Notes: a model not told the origin generated them from the letters alone. A DNA stretch of 64,000 bases from Theobroma cacao (GCF_000208745.1 NC_030851.1:31763490-31827489), one strand, 5' to 3'. Shown: positions 45,190 to 58,008, counted from the first letter of the stretch. A program made the numbers and translations.

Positions 45190-45780
45190 GTTTTATGTGT
45201 CAAGGATGTAATGCATCATAGTTTTGGTTTTTCAAAATAAGAAATGTGCATGGTTTCAAAGGAAGTAGCATAGCTATGTAACATACTCCTTTTGGTATAA
45301 GCTTGTTCCCTTACTAAGTTTTATGCTCACCGTTCAAAATTCATGTTCTTAAGTTTTCGAAACAAAAGTTAGTTGGATCATAGTAGGGTAGTTCTAACTT
45401 TATCCATTTTCCTGGTAGGTGTTACCATGGCATTCACTAGGCTCCACCAATTCAAATCACTTCGCTATCTTGTCATGTTTTATTTTGTACTCGATAGAAG
45501 TCTAGTAGTGTTGATATAACCATTAAATGGGAACATGTCAAATACTTTTGATGAAGAATATATAAAGATAATGTCAACACTTAATATTTTAATATTAAGG
45601 CATACTTAAGATATATTACGTGTTTGGATAAGAATGATAAATGAATATGATAGGATATTACTATATGAGATATGTGTAAACCTATATGATATAAGTATGA
45701 CTATGAAGCTTGTTTGGGCATAATGGGCTTTACCTATTGGGTCCTTGCACCGGTTATGGCCAATGATTGGGTCATTTGAT
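45190..45780 (+). mobile_element. Tekay-type LTR 3' fragment
   Basis: Related to the last part of the solo LTR at 59520-60019 (GGTATAAGCTTGTTCCCTTA, then TGCTCACCGTTC). The end reads GAAGCTTGTTTGGGCATAAT and GGGCTTTACC, then GGTTATGGCCAATGATTGGG, matching the common 3' end of these LTRs. It is 5' truncated. Confidence 0.65.
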
Positions 45781-45789
45781 CTCCATTAT

Positions 45790-46110
45790 TTCCTCAAAGG
45801 TATATATATAAATCTCCAACTCAAGACAAAATAGAGGCATCATTCAAGTTCATATTTCAATTCAAATGCAAGCTCATTCTCGAATAAATTTCTGTGTGTG
45901 TGTGTGAAATCTTTTACAAAGAACATTATATTTATCCGAATGAGTTTATGCCAATACAAAATTTCAAATTAGTACTAGAAGTCCATAGGTTTACTTTAAA
46001 TCTTTCTCTCCACTAATGTAGACAAATACTAAGTCAAAGATTAATAAGTATTTATTAAGCTTATAATGTATGTCTAGGGTCAAGGTATGATAAAAGACAA
46101 TAATTTGGCT
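45790..46110 (-). mobile_element. Athila-like internal fragment
   Basis: Aligns with 11740-12070 of the Athila-like element and with 48500-48790 (shared CTCCACTAATGTAGAC, GTGTGTGTGTGAAATC and GGGTCAAGGT). Non-coding. It has lost its LTRs on both sides. Confidence 0.7.
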
Positions 46111-46283
46111 TAATTCAAATCCCTTACTCTATTCATCTTTTTCTTTTTTTGAAAATTTTCAAAGTTCTTATTTTTTTTGTAAAATTTTCTTGAAAAATCA
46201 ACAATTAGTTTACATTCACAAAACCTAAAAGTTGATGGGTTGAAGTTACAAGTGAAATGAAATCTGTTAATTAGAGCACTACC

Positions 46284-46322
46284 TAGAGTTGTTACATGCC
46301 ATGTTTGCATGTAACAACTCTA
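46284..46322. repeat. Perfect 16-bp stem, 7-base loop hairpin
   Basis: TAGAGTTGTTACATGC (46284-46299) is followed by the loop CATGTTT and then its exact reverse complement (46307-46322). The GTAACAAC part recurs in the repeat-rich stretch that follows. Confidence 0.85.
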
Positions 46323-46329
46323 ATGCAGT

Positions 46330-46960
46330 TAGCGTATAACAAATCTATTGAATATGTTTTTGTACATGTCTGCATTTAAGAACATTTTTTTCAAAATAAC
46401 GTGTAATAAAATGTTTTTGAACATAGTGTGTAACAACAACTTTTTTTAAAATGGTGTGTAACTTGCTCCTTTGTATTTCACTAGAACATAAACTTTTGGA
46501 ATTAAACAGCGTATAATAATTTTTTTTCAACATGGCTTGTAACAACATTTTTTTTAACTTGGCGTATAATAATAACATTTTTCAAACATGATATGTAACT
46601 TGGTCTCTATCTTTGTATATTACTAAAACATAAACTCTTAGAGTTAAATATCTTCACAATAAAGATAAAGTTTAAAATCAAAAAGGAATTTGACATGGAA
46701 AGGAAGATGTAATGAAAAGTTATTCATCGTCAACGTTATTGTTGGGATGAAATGGATTTAGGCAAAAAGATATTATCCAAAATCCTCAAATTTGGATAAT
46801 TAGCTTTTGGGGTTATTTTATTTGTTACATTTTTTATAATAATATAAAAAATGATGTGTAACAACTTTTCTTTTTCAACATATAATATAACAATATTGTT
46901 TTCAACACGTGCACTTGAATATAAGGAGGTTTCATTAAGGGTAATTTTATCCAAAAATCT
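46330..46960. repeat. Diverged repeats with GTGTAACAAC-type words
   Basis: Words such as GTGTAACAAC or GCGTATAATAA after T-rich runs recur about ten times. Two copies of a 138-bp unit begin at 46454 and 46592 (RTGTAACTTGSTC, then ACTARAACATAAACT). No coding sequence or known element was recognised. Confidence 0.55.
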
Positions 46961-47279
46961 TTTCTCTTGGTTAAAAATAGTTGAAATTAAAAAAGGGTTA
47001 TTTTTGAAAACACCTTACCTTTGAATGTTAAAAAAAATCGTCCCTAACAAGAATGGTAATTTAAACTATAAAAATCAACCAAACAAAGTCTAGAACCACA
47101 ATATCTACTCAACACTTCACTTGAATCTCTTTTACTTTCTCTTTACTTACTAAACAACTAAGCTGTTGACTTAAAGCTCTAGTCTATTTATAAGTCTCTT
47201 CTAATGTTCTCATAAAAATATCTCTCTTAACCAATCTACTATATTCCTATATAAATTGTAATTAAAGACTCATTAAGCT

Positions 47280-48301
47280 TAGACTTTAAATTCACTATAT
47301 ATGACATGTAAGTGTATTCCTACCATACAAACGAATCAAATCAATCATCTCATGCAATTGACATTAAACATATGTTATTTCATCCAAGGCTTACACTAAA
47401 TTTCCTCTTCTAGTTCTGTTTAGGTTACCTGATCTATATAATTGGTGATCAGGCAATTAGATCCATTAATTATAGGATTAAAATAGACAACTCAAACACT
47501 ATCATAAGCAAAAAAAGAGTATTAAAAATTTAAACAGCATTGTGGGTTCAATTACAATTCTAAATAAAAAATTTAATTCCTTATAACTACTAAAAACGTA
47601 ATCCAAAAAATTTTAACCATCAACACAAAACAAAGAAAGTATAAGAAGAACTAAAGAAGAAAGAAAACCCAGATTTGTCAGGTTTTCGATCTTGAATTTT
47701 CAAAAGTTTTTCTTTGCTTTCTGGTTTGCTTAACAACTCTTTTTCTTCAGAGAAAATCTATCTTAATTGTTGCCTTCAAGTGATTTGAAAGGGTCTTTAA
47801 ATAAGCCTCAGAATCCTACTCAAAATAGAAGTCCCAAATTGTTGCTTGGAGAAGCTATCGTGTCGACGCCGCAGTGCCATTCCTTCGGCACTGCAATGTC
47901 AAGCTTTTTGCTTAGTTTTTTCTACTCTCTACCTTCAGCATTGTGGCCTCCATCCTTGGGCTTCGTGGTTTGATTGCCAAAGTTTTTCTTTTCACGGTGC
48001 TACATTCCCTATTCAGCCATGGCTGGGATGCCTAATGTTCTATTTTTGAGTTTAAATTTTGCTTTTCTTCTTTGATCCGAACTCATTCAAATGAGCACTT
48101 ACAAAGCTCAAAACCATATAACTATTCTCATTTAAAGAGACCTAAATCAACCTAAAATCAACTAAAACAAAACTACTAAGTAACTTAAAGCGAAACTTAA
48201 AATAAACTCCTAAAACGAGACTAATTCATATCAAAACTCAAAGACTTAATTGATTTTAAAGTTCAAAAGTGACAAGATAACTCTATATTATAGAGTTATC
48301 A
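47280..48301 (-). mobile_element. Second Athila-like LTR, 3' copy, partly decayed
   Basis: The upper end reads CTCTATATTATAGAGTTATCA, as in the two LTRs of the 9964-17301 element. It is followed at 48302-48317 by the PPT (minus strand CTTAAGTTTAAGGATG). The GC-richer block at 47860-48030 corresponds to the GC-rich part of the other LTRs. The outer boundary is unclear, and 46965-47279 shows nothing I can assign. Confidence 0.65.
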
Positions 48302-48317
48302 CATCCTTAAACTTAAG

Positions 48318-49427
48318 ATTTTACTAGTCTTTGAGCAAAAACATAAAAGAAAACTTAAACAAAAATGAAAGCAATCGTAAATGATGAAAGCACTTAAATT
48401 ATGAAAACAAATAACTAGAGATGACAACTTGCTAAAGATAACTCACACCAAACCAATGATCTCTCATAATTTCCTCAAAAGTTATCTCAAAATCTCAACT
48501 CAAGGTTCACAGAAATATCATTCAAGTCCATGCTTCAATTCAAGTGCAAACTCATTCTTGAATGAATTTTTGTGTGTGTGCAACTTTTTACAAAGAATAT
48601 CATGTAATCTAGATAAGTTTATACTTATGCGAAATTCGAATTAGTATTAGAATCCTATAAGTTTGTTTTTCATCTCCCTATCCACTAATGTAGACTGATG
48701 CTAATTCAAGGATCTTTAGGACTTTAAATGGCTTATAATGAATGGAAAGGGTCAAGGTAGGATGAAGGATATTATAAGGCTCAAATCACCCTAAGCACAT
48801 CAATCATTCTAAGACCTTCTTAGAGCTCAAATTATACTCTACGTAATTCCCTCTACTTGATTTCAACTTTTACTTTTGTCCAACACTTTATTCTTTTTTT
48901 TCCTTAATTTTTTTTCATCATAATTTTACACCCCAAACTTATTTTTTTTTAATCTAGATAGTGGGGTGAATACTAATCATATTTGAACTTTTCAACAACT
49001 CCACCTTATACTTTATTCAACATCCAACTCAATACACTTCCTAAAATGATTAACATACTTAGGTGTGAAGGATGCAAAATTGAAAATTTATTATATGCTA
49101 GACTATATAAAATAGGTGTTTGACAAAGAAAAGGTAATATTTGGCTCAATGAAGTATACTAGGGATAAAAATATATAAAGATAGGCTCGAAAGGCTCAAA
49201 TGGTCCAAAGATGGCCTAATTCATTTTCTTAACTAAGTATTGCATAGGATTTCACCTCAAGAAAGAATCAAACACATTCTAAAATTCCTGACATAACTAA
49301 AATTCACATCAATGTAAACCGTCTCTAAATATACACAACAATTCTAAGCAAAAGAAAATGTGCTCAATATATGGAAATCTCATCCTGACAATGATGCTTA
49401 ACATAAAAATTTAACCTAAACTCAAAC
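48318..49427 (-). mobile_element. Athila-like non-coding internal region, second copy
   Basis: Collinear with 11631-12710. It stops at 49427 inside a stretch equivalent to 12700-12710 (ACTCAAAC), where a CACTA-type end begins. Confidence 0.7.
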
Positions 49428-49985
49428 CACTACTAAAAATTTTGTTAATTTCGACAAAAAATTCTATAGGAAAAAGTTTAATTTCCATCGAAATTGACTG
49501 CTTCCAATTGATTTTCAACAAAAAAAATCCATTTAAAATTCTGTTGCTAAAGGGGTCGTTGGAAAAGCTTGTTGTAAAAAATCCATCAAAAAATTTTAAC
49601 AAAAAATTCTGTTCAAAAAAGCAATAATATTTTTTATTATTTTAATATCAATCTATCCAAAAAGACAAAAATTACCGATTGAAATTTTTGTTCGAAATAT
49701 GATTCCAATGAAAATCCATTGGAAATTACCAACAAAATTTTCTGTTAGTAATATGTTACCAACGAAATTTCTTTCGAAATTACCAATGGAGTTTTTGTTG
49801 ATAATTTAGTCATTTCCAATGAAATTCTATTGAAAATTACCAGCGAAATTTTTGTTGATAATTTAGTCATTTTAGATGAAATTTCATTGGAAATTACCAA
49901 TGGAATTTTTGTTGGTAATTTAATCATTGCCTATGAATTTGAGTTTGAAATCATCAACGGAATTCTATTAGTCATCATAATTAAT
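49428..49985. mobile_element. CACTA (En/Spm) transposon end with subterminal repeats
   Basis: Starts CACTACTAAAAATTTTG, a CACTA terminal inverted repeat start, preceded by AAC as possible 3-base target copy. From 49440 to 49960 a GAAATTACCAAYGRAATTTT-like unit recurs in both orientations, often spaced 50-60 bp, the usual subterminal arrangement. No transposase sequence and no matching right end (...TAGTAGTG) was found, so the other end is missing or outside. Confidence 0.65.
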
Positions 49986-50181
49986 CTGCGCAAATCATAA
50001 TTAATATTCAATATTCATAACAAAAGTACACATTAAAATATGAAAATCAAAATCAAATTGATGCTATTATAAATCATCATAACCATGAAATATCTAAACA
50101 TAAAGTTAAATATGGATGAAATATCTAAACATTAAAAGTTCTCATGTTTGTTCCTATGTTTCCATTTCTTTCACTATACTG

Positions 50182-50282
50182 TTAGTCACTACCAGAAAAG
50201 TATCTCTGAGTGTCAAACGGCTGGTTTTTGGAGTTTGTATCATAGCTGTTCAAGGCTGTTCCTCCATTCATTGGTGCAAATG
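50182..50282 (-). pseudogene. Exon-like gene fragment, C-terminal coding end
   Basis: On the minus strand a good acceptor (ATATATTTTGCAG) is followed by 101 bases with 32 sense codons and a TAA stop. They read FAPMNGGTALNSYD, then NQPFDTQRYFSGSD. The composition is unlike the AT-rich surroundings. I do not recognise the protein with confidence. A second exon-like piece on the same strand is at 50969-50994. Phases of the two pieces do not join directly, so at least one exon is missing. This may be a gene fragment captured by a transposon or a decayed gene. Confidence 0.4.
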
Positions 50283-50649
50283 CTGCAAAATATATGTACA
50301 TTAGGATTATAAAAATATCATGATGGTTTCACATAGTTTATACTATTAAAAAAAGAAAAAAGTAGGTAGAAAACAATCCATCTCAGATAATATTTGCATG
50401 TCATGCATAAATAAAATTCTCAAGAGTTTTACATGAAATGCTATTAAAATTTATTATACTCTTGAACCATTATTGAATGTTAAGCTTTTACGTGAGTCAA
50501 TTTATTGATGAGTTCAGTGCATATGTGAATTTCATGGATATTTTAGGCTCTAGTTTATGCAGTAATGACATCAATTTTCTATGACAACCTTGTAACACAT
50601 GGTTAAACATTCTAACATTGTAGAAAATACAATGAAAGGATTCTAACAT

Positions 50650-50745
50650 TCTTAAGCATTTGGCTCATTGGTTGGTGCATAATCTCTCTGCTAAATAACA
50701 GGGTTCGAATCCCTACTCCTTTAATTATATAAAAAAAATTACAGC
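50650..50745 (+). mobile_element. tRNA-derived SINE, second copy
   Basis: AGCATTTGGCTCATTGGTTG with an A-box, GGTTCGAATCCC (50702-50713) as a perfect B-box and a 3' run of A. Related to 5877-5997 but with a single A-box. No target duplication was resolved. Confidence 0.6.
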
Positions 50746-50968
50746 ATATTAAAGATATAATTTCACACAGTAAGTCGAAGTATTTATAAATCACATTGTG
50801 CAATTTATCACTTAGAAAAAAGTGCTTATTGATGAAAGGCCTCCCTATCAACATGATCAGTAATGTGCAATCATAGGAAAAAATTAGCTTAAGCATAACA
50901 CTCTATATCAAACAATTGGCAAATAGTTTAATGCAGTTTCTTCATGTAAGAGTCATAATATTCCAAAC

Positions 50969-50994
50969 CTTGACCTTGACAGGCCCAAAAACTT
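50969..50994 (-). pseudogene. Short exon-like piece encoding VFGPVKVK
   Basis: Minus-strand acceptor GCTCTTTTGCAG, then 26 bases reading (x)VFGPVKVK, followed by a GT donor (AAG/GTTTGG). An E-V/I-F-G-P-V/I block is known from the Gar1/Naf1 fold of H/ACA RNP proteins, but eight residues are too few to assign it. Confidence 0.25.
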
Positions 50995-51885
50995 CTGCAA
51001 AAGAGCTTACTCCAAAAGCTCAGAAAGTAGGAGAGGGGTAAAAATTTGCAAAGTGTGGCAATTTAATGAAAGTAATGATTTCAAATATCAAGTTGACATT
51101 TAAAATTGAATTAAGAAAACCACAAAACCATATACTGCAAAAACCTATAACTATATCAGTTTAAAACAAATTGACCATTTGACCATTTAATGTTGGCATC
51201 ATTATAGGAAGAGTTCACACTCAGCTCAGTTGAGTACAATGCTTCAACCAGTCTCTTTCAAACACTTGCCAAAGAGACTTAGAACTAACAAGTAGTTTTA
51301 GGGAAAAAAAGAAATTTATTTTTGATCAATTAAAATTTCAAAATCTAAAAACCTAAAGCTTATCAGCTGTATATCAACATATTGGGAACACAAATTCACA
51401 TTTAACACATGAAAGATTCCAAAACACCTCTTTAGTATGATAATATCTTTAACATTCCAAGGAAGTCAAGGACCTAAATTAAACTTGTTTTCAAGTGGCA
51501 TAAAAACACTCATATTTACAAGCCTACCAGAGATAAGTTATGAGAAACCTCAAGCTTAATTCATTTAGCGAGTTAAGAACTTAGGCTAAGCTTTAGTCAC
51601 CTCATTAACAAGCAAAGATACAAAATAGCTCAAACAACTATTGAATATATTTTTAGATGCTTTTTTCAACCGACATGGACACCTTTTAAACAAATTGAGA
51701 ACTAGGGATCTATTTAGAGGTGGCAATTGGGCAAGTTGTTTCTGGTCAGGGTCAGGTTTTGATCGCTAGCTTTTAAAGTCAATTCAAGTTAGCTTGTAGA
51801 TGGTAAGATATGTCTTTTGAGTTACGACCAATTTTCACTGCATTTTACTCTATAAGCATACAGTCATCCTATTTGGGTCCAAACC
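50995..51885. other. Gene-free stretch
   Basis: AT-rich, no assignable coding sequence. GAGGTGGCAATTGGGC at about 51718 and the following GGTCAGGGTCAGGTTTTG resemble a common plant short transposon end, but no partner was found. Confidence 0.35.
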
Positions 51886-54018
51886 TATCACAGCCCAAAT
51901 CTTGAGCCATGACCGGCGCATGGGCCCAATGGGCATAACCCACCAAGCCCAAGCAAGCTTTTTTATGTGATCCTGTTCATCGATCTATCAATCATACATC
52001 ATCATTTCTAAAATCACAATTCGTAATTCTCAACTATAAGCACTTCAATAATATACCACGGCAACCAAATACGCATTTGTATCATCTCAAAATAGTGTCA
52101 TCAATTGCCAGCTCATAATGGCATCTTCAATCAAAATAGACATATAATGTTTACAAAATAAATCTTAGTAATTCACATCAAGTATACATGCACAAATGCA
52201 ATAGACCCTTGACTACTAGCGGAATGACTCTAGGTAAGGGTACTGCTACTAAATGCCATGGTAAACCTACCAAAAGGTGAATATAAGTGGACACTTCAAT
52301 CTGGGTCCCAACCACCTCCGAATCTAAAAATGAAAACATGAAGTTGAAAAGAATGAGTATAAACCCAGTGAGTGAACATAGGAAGGGAACAAGCAATGAT
52401 ACAGAAGGTTTTAGGAAACACGATGCACTTATGTTAAAAACAATGCAATTTATTCTTCAAACACCAAATTCAATGCTATGATGTCTTTTAACTCATTTGG
52501 AAACATTTATGGATATCAACTTTCAACATTCAATTCAATCACATTACATTTTCCAAACATCTCTACTCTACAAAATAAGTACACATGCGTGTAAGAATTC
52601 ATGTATTCATTATGTGTATATAAATATATAGAATATTCAAACATACACCAAGGTCATCCCCACACTAGTCAACAAGTCTCCGCGTATACAACCGCCAACC
52701 TCAACTTAGCTCATGTGCACTGCCACACCGCACATAGCTAATATCCTCATGTGCACTTCCACATCGCACATGGCAAGTATCATGTGCACTCCCACACTGC
52801 ACATGGCATATATCATCATGTGCACTCCCACACTGCTCACCACCATCACCGTCATGTGCACTACCACACCGCACACGCACGATTATAATTATCATTCAAT
52901 ATTACCTTTCAAAGCATAACACACATAACAACATACAATAATTTTTTTTTGCATAATAATGCATTCCACAAAGTTCATTGTTTTATTGGTCATACACATG
53001 GTTGCACAGTCCAACAGTCAAAGAAAATAATATTAACTACTATGCCACTAGTTTAGGACATCACAAAATTTCTAATGCATCACGCGCCATAATTCAATTG
53101 ACAATTCAACATAATATTTCAAACATGTGATTCGTCACATTTCACGTTTAACAACATAGAAATATCACTCGAAAAGGCTTGTTCCCGTGCAAGATTTTCT
53201 TTAAAAGAGTTAACCAAGAATATTTAAATACTTTACTCAAACACATGCTCATTTGTTTCAAACGTTTTAAATGCAAGTTCACTCACTTGTCTTTATTGAT
53301 TCTTTTGATCGACTCCAACTTCAACTAATGCTCCAAGTGGAGATGTGGGGTCTCATTGGAACCTATCTCACACAATAGCATCACAACCAACCCAATTTGC
53401 ATGAATATAAATCCAAAGGTTGTTTCCTAAATCAAACTTTCCTAGTTTTCCCTAACTAGTTTTTAAATTACCATTTGACTAGTCAACCTAATACTAACAC
53501 CAACGAATTTCATAACACTTCTTTTATTACTTCCATTTTCCAGCACCTATATCATCCTTAAAATTCACAATTCCAAACTTAGGTAATTCCCTTAGTGACA
53601 TCTCACATGAACACAATGCCTTTTATTAAATTAGTCATCCATACCACTAGTTAAACCATGAATTACCATAATTATTAATCATTTCTCCCTCCAACAATCT
53701 CCACCCATCAAAATAGCCCCTAATTCCCATTTCAAGTATTAATTTACTTGTAAATTTACAAGGCTAACATTCAAGTCATTAGCTAGTCATTTATTTGTAC
53801 TATTATAATCACACTAGTAATAAATAATCTCATTTTCACCACAATATAACTATCAACAATTAAACAGCCCACAAATCTAATTATTAGCCATCATTAACAA
53901 CTTAAAAATCAACCCTAACTCATTACTCACCTTGGTAGACTTGTAGTTGAATTTCCTTAGTGAGCATTAAAAAGGGAAAAAATTCCTTTAAGAGTTTCCA
54001 AGCTATTTTGAAGAGTTC
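51886..54018 (-). mobile_element. Tekay-type LTR, cut by another LTR
   Basis: Starts TATCACAGCCC (LTR 3' end on the minus strand) and runs collinear with the LTRs of the 10.1 kb element, including the closing CTCACCTTGGT block near 53925. It breaks at 54018 where a second LTR of the family starts in the same orientation. The remainder would lie beyond the nested insertion. Confidence 0.75.
52711..52880 (-). repeat. Hairpin array, five units
   Basis: Units begin near 52714, 52750, 52783, 52819 and 52855 (spacing 33-36). Cores have ATGTGC and GCACAT arms around a loop such as ACTCCCACACT. Unit 1 extends to TTAGCTCATGTGC facing GCACATAGCTAA, a 12-bp stem with one bulged base. Unit 4 has lost its right arm (GCTCAC). 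Confidence 0.75.
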
Positions 54019-56865
54019 AGCCACAGCCTAAATCTTGGGCCATGACCGATGCATGGGCCTAATAGGCATAACCCACTAGACCCAAACAAGCCTTATTAGA
54101 GATTCCTGATAATGCACTATACTCGTTCACCAATCCATATTAGTGCTTAAACCATATTTTTTTGTATCATAACTTGAACCCTAATTATAATAATCAATTC
54201 AATCTTAAAACATATAATCATAAGTATATACAATGAGGTCTAAAGTCTCCAGTTTAATACTTATATCAAGGCCACTATCCATTTACAATTAAATAAACAA
54301 AGTGCTACGACTCGACCTCTAACAGCAGAGTGACTTGGAATGAAATGCTATGAGATGCCTTGACCTATCTGCAATGGACCATAAGTGCTGATGATTACAC
54401 ACTAGGCCGATCACTATCTGCAAAAGGGAAATAAGGGGGTGAGTCTCATAGACTCAGTGATAATCAGCTTTGTGAGCAGGAAGTAGATGGGAAACAAGCA
54501 ATAAGCAGATCATTTGAATGATAAAACCAGAATATAAAATGCAAATCTTATAAACCAAACCACAATGAGGATATATGTGCCTTGTAAAAATGATATTGTA
54601 GAATCATAATATAGTGCTTTCTTTGCCAAAACAGTGTCGAAAATAAGTGTAATAGAAAGAGTTTCAATCACCAGAAACATCATTGCCATCAAATTATGAA
54701 ACACAGTAAAAAGGTAATCACACGCCCAAAATGTGTGGCATGTAGAGAAATCAAAGTGTACAGCCACCTAAATCAACTCATGTTTGTCAAGTAAGCATTG
54801 AAAGCTTTTATTTAAACAATGGGAGCTACAGAGAAAATCTTAACTCTCCACCTATAAGAGAGTACACGTTGAAAACTCACAAGGCTCTCGAGTAAGAAAG
54901 TATAATATCAACACGTGGAGCCACTTCCACGTAAAAATAATCCGAGAGTCATACTCCACCGAATTCCCATAGCCATGGTAGTCTCCACGATGTTGGTCGA
55001 CATCGGAGAATCAAGCGGTAGCAACTGTGCACATTCGGGAGTCTCACTACACCAGACCACTTGTGGCCTAGCCACGTATACATATCACAAGTCGTGGCCC
55101 CTGCCATGCCTAATCGTCTGTCGATGACCCAAAGGTTCTCTAGTTAGAGCTCACTTATGCATGAGGGTTACAATTAACCGAAGTGACAGCCAACCTACCC
55201 TCGACGCACTTCGTTTGTCAAAACCATTTTCAAAAATCACATTGAGGTTTCCAAGTCTTTTGCTTAAAACATTTGAAAACAAGGTTCAATAACCTTTCAA
55301 ATTACTTTTCACGTAAAAAGGCATGGTGTATTCTCTTATACAAAGATCGAACTAAAATCGGTGCTCAAAACATCCATTTTAAATCATTTAACAACTGCAT
55401 TTAACTATGCATATCACACAAAAGATACAAGGCACAGATTTTGAATGCAAAACAATATAAAAGGCTTGTTCTCTATTCTTAAAACACTTTACGTATATAG
55501 CTCATTTATAGATATATCCAAACAATTTTCAAAACAACTTGCATCCACAATTTCCTACGAGTTCTACCAGCTCTTGCTTTCCACAATAACAGTGTATAAA
55601 TCATTGTAAATCTGTTTAGAAATATCCTAACGAGGCTAACAACTCATGCTTTCCACAATTGCATTTAATGAAATCCGGCAACGTTTATAATACGTATAAC
55701 ATTATATAGCTATGGAAATTTTGAAATAGGCACCCCCCACTCACCTTAGAATAGCGAGACGCTTGGTCATTATTGATTCGGGTGCGTATCTTGTAATTTA
55801 TACTTGCTGGTCACTCGTTACTTCACCCAACACGCTACCACTGAAAACTTTTCTACTTATATACTTCCTAGCAACAATCCAAATTCAATAATCTTAGTGT
55901 TTATCATTCCCATTTTCCTTCTTATTCAAACATTCCCATCATGTTAATAACTCATACTATGCTAGAATCACCACTTTTCCTCACTTAACCTTGCATATTC
56001 ATATACATCTTAACACATTTTTACTAAAGTTGCCTTTATCCTTTACTTGCATAATTCTTTAAATTATAATTACAGGCAACTTATTTATGACTCTAATACA
56101 TATATTAATCCTTTCTAAGGATATTTATCAAGTTCAACCATCATTTCCACAACAATAACCTAGCATATGGCAGCAACTATAAATTCACTTCCATCAAGCA
56201 TTTTCTAAGTGTACATGTACTACCATTCTCATTTACATGTTACCACCAAGCATAACATCAATATTCATTCATACGCACCAACATCCATAACCTTTTGAGC
56301 CTTTTCTAACAACACATATCCACACAATCCATTTTTTTCCAAGCTTCCAATTAATATAATTGCTTTCCAACCATACCCGTGACAACACCATAACACTACA
56401 TATTGTACACAATCATTCTCACAATATTAAACTAATCATAGACTTTAAATTGTAGCATTAAGTTTACCACTTGGTTTTAGCTTAGATTTCACCCAACAAA
56501 ATTCACAATTTCCTCACACCCATGGCCACCATAGCTACCACAAAAATACTTACACAATTACCAACTCATTTCCAAAAATTACTCAAGCTAAAATCAAAAT
56601 CCTTACCTTATGACTCTTGAATCTTGAGACCCACTTGATTTTTCTTCAATTAATCTTGAATCACTCACTACCCAAGCCCTCCACTTTTCTCTCTTTTCTT
56701 TCCTTGGCCGATTCTCTCTATTTTTCTTTTCAATTGCATGGTGGCAAGGTAAAAATGGCATGGGAGCATGAAAATGGCGTGAAAGCATGGAGGTGAAGAA
56801 GAAATTATCTTGTGGGTTGAGATAAGAACCGACCATGGGATAAGAATGAAGAGTCAAAGCTTCCT
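54019..56865 (-). mobile_element. Tekay-type LTR (first part), interrupted by a solo LTR
   Basis: Begins with a decayed LTR end (AGCCACAGCCTAAATCTTGG), continues for 2.8 kb, and resumes at 60025-60614 after the solo LTR, giving about 3.4 kb. GC-richer DNA at 54895-55200 contains hairpins such as ACGTGGA (54913-54919) facing TCCACGT (54926-54932) and GTGGC facing GCCAC (55063-55075). This is the place where related LTRs hold their hairpin arrays. Confidence 0.75.
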
Positions 56866-57672
56866 TGTGAGACCTTGTCAAGCTCGATTAAAAGACGGTA
56901 TTGTACCGAGTGGTACAACTAAGTTAAATCGAGCCTTGAACTAGTTCAAATAGAAATTCTAAGAGGAATTTGAAAATTCTAAAACCCACAGAATGACTTA
57001 GAATAGTGATTCGGAGTTCAAGGTCCAGTTTAGAGTTCATCAGGAAAATTGATAGATTAGGGACAAAACGGTCACCTTACCATTTGATGATAAAATGGAG
57101 ATTTTTAGCCAAGATTTGATCACATTTGACCAAGAATAATTATATGAAATATAATTATGATTATTGGAGTATAAAATGATGTTTAGCAGTGAAAAATTAT
57201 GATTCTCGATATTTTTAGAGCACAAGGGTAAAATGGTAATTTTGCCACTAGAGGACTAAACGGGAATTTTTATAAAATGATTTTTGCCCCATTTGGTTAA
57301 TATTGATCAATATTAGTGTTATTTGAGGTTGAAAAGTAGAAATAATGTGATTCTTGTACATTTCGGAGTATAGGGGCAAAATCATAATTTTTTCACTCCG
57401 AGGGCAAATCGGTAAATTTTTTGCCCTAGTACTTGTCAAGACCATGGGATTTTAATTGTGGTAGGATTTGATAAATACCAGAATATTTGTGGTGGAAAAT
57501 TAAGAAGAAAAAGTCAAAAAGTTAAAAAAATTGGGCCAATAAGCATGTGACATGTGGCATGCTTGATTATTTTATTATTTTCTATAGAAATCAGCCCATT
57601 AAATCCCCAATTCTCTCACCATATTTGGCCTAGGCAACTAGCAACAAGAACAAAGGAAGAACAAAGGGAAAA

Positions 57673-58008
57673 NNNNNNNNNNNNNNNNNNNNNNNNNNNN
57701 NNNNNNNNNNNNNNNNNNNNNNNNNNNNNNNNNNNNNNNNNNNNNNNNNNNNNNNNNNNNNNNNNNNNNNNNNNNNNNNNNNNNNNNNNNNNNNNNNNNN
57801 NNNNNNNNNNNNNNNNNNNNNNNNNNNNNNNNNNNNNNNNNNNNNNNNNNNNNNNNNNNNNNNNNNNNNNNNNNNNNNNNNNNNNNNNNNNNNNNNNNNN
57901 NNNNNNNNNNNNNNNNNNNNNNNNNNNNNNNNNNNNNNNNNNNNNNNNNNNNNNNNNNNNNNNNNNNNNNNNNNNNNNNNNNNNNNNNNNNNNNNNNNNN
58001 NNNNNNNN
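57673..58008. other. Assembly gap (336 N)
   Basis: Runs of N inside the solo LTR. The matching part of the second copy is 62639-62970, 332 bases, so the gap size is close to the true distance. Confidence 0.98.

Noticed and set aside
50187..50200. CACTACCAGAAAAG as a second CACTA terminus
   Set aside because: It has the same orientation as the 49428 end, so it cannot be the paired right end, and it falls within exon-like codons (YFSGSD).
50702..50713. tRNA gene from the B-box GGTTCGAATCCC
   Set aside because: No cloverleaf can be drawn around it; the A-rich tail and the related copy at 5877 point to a SINE.
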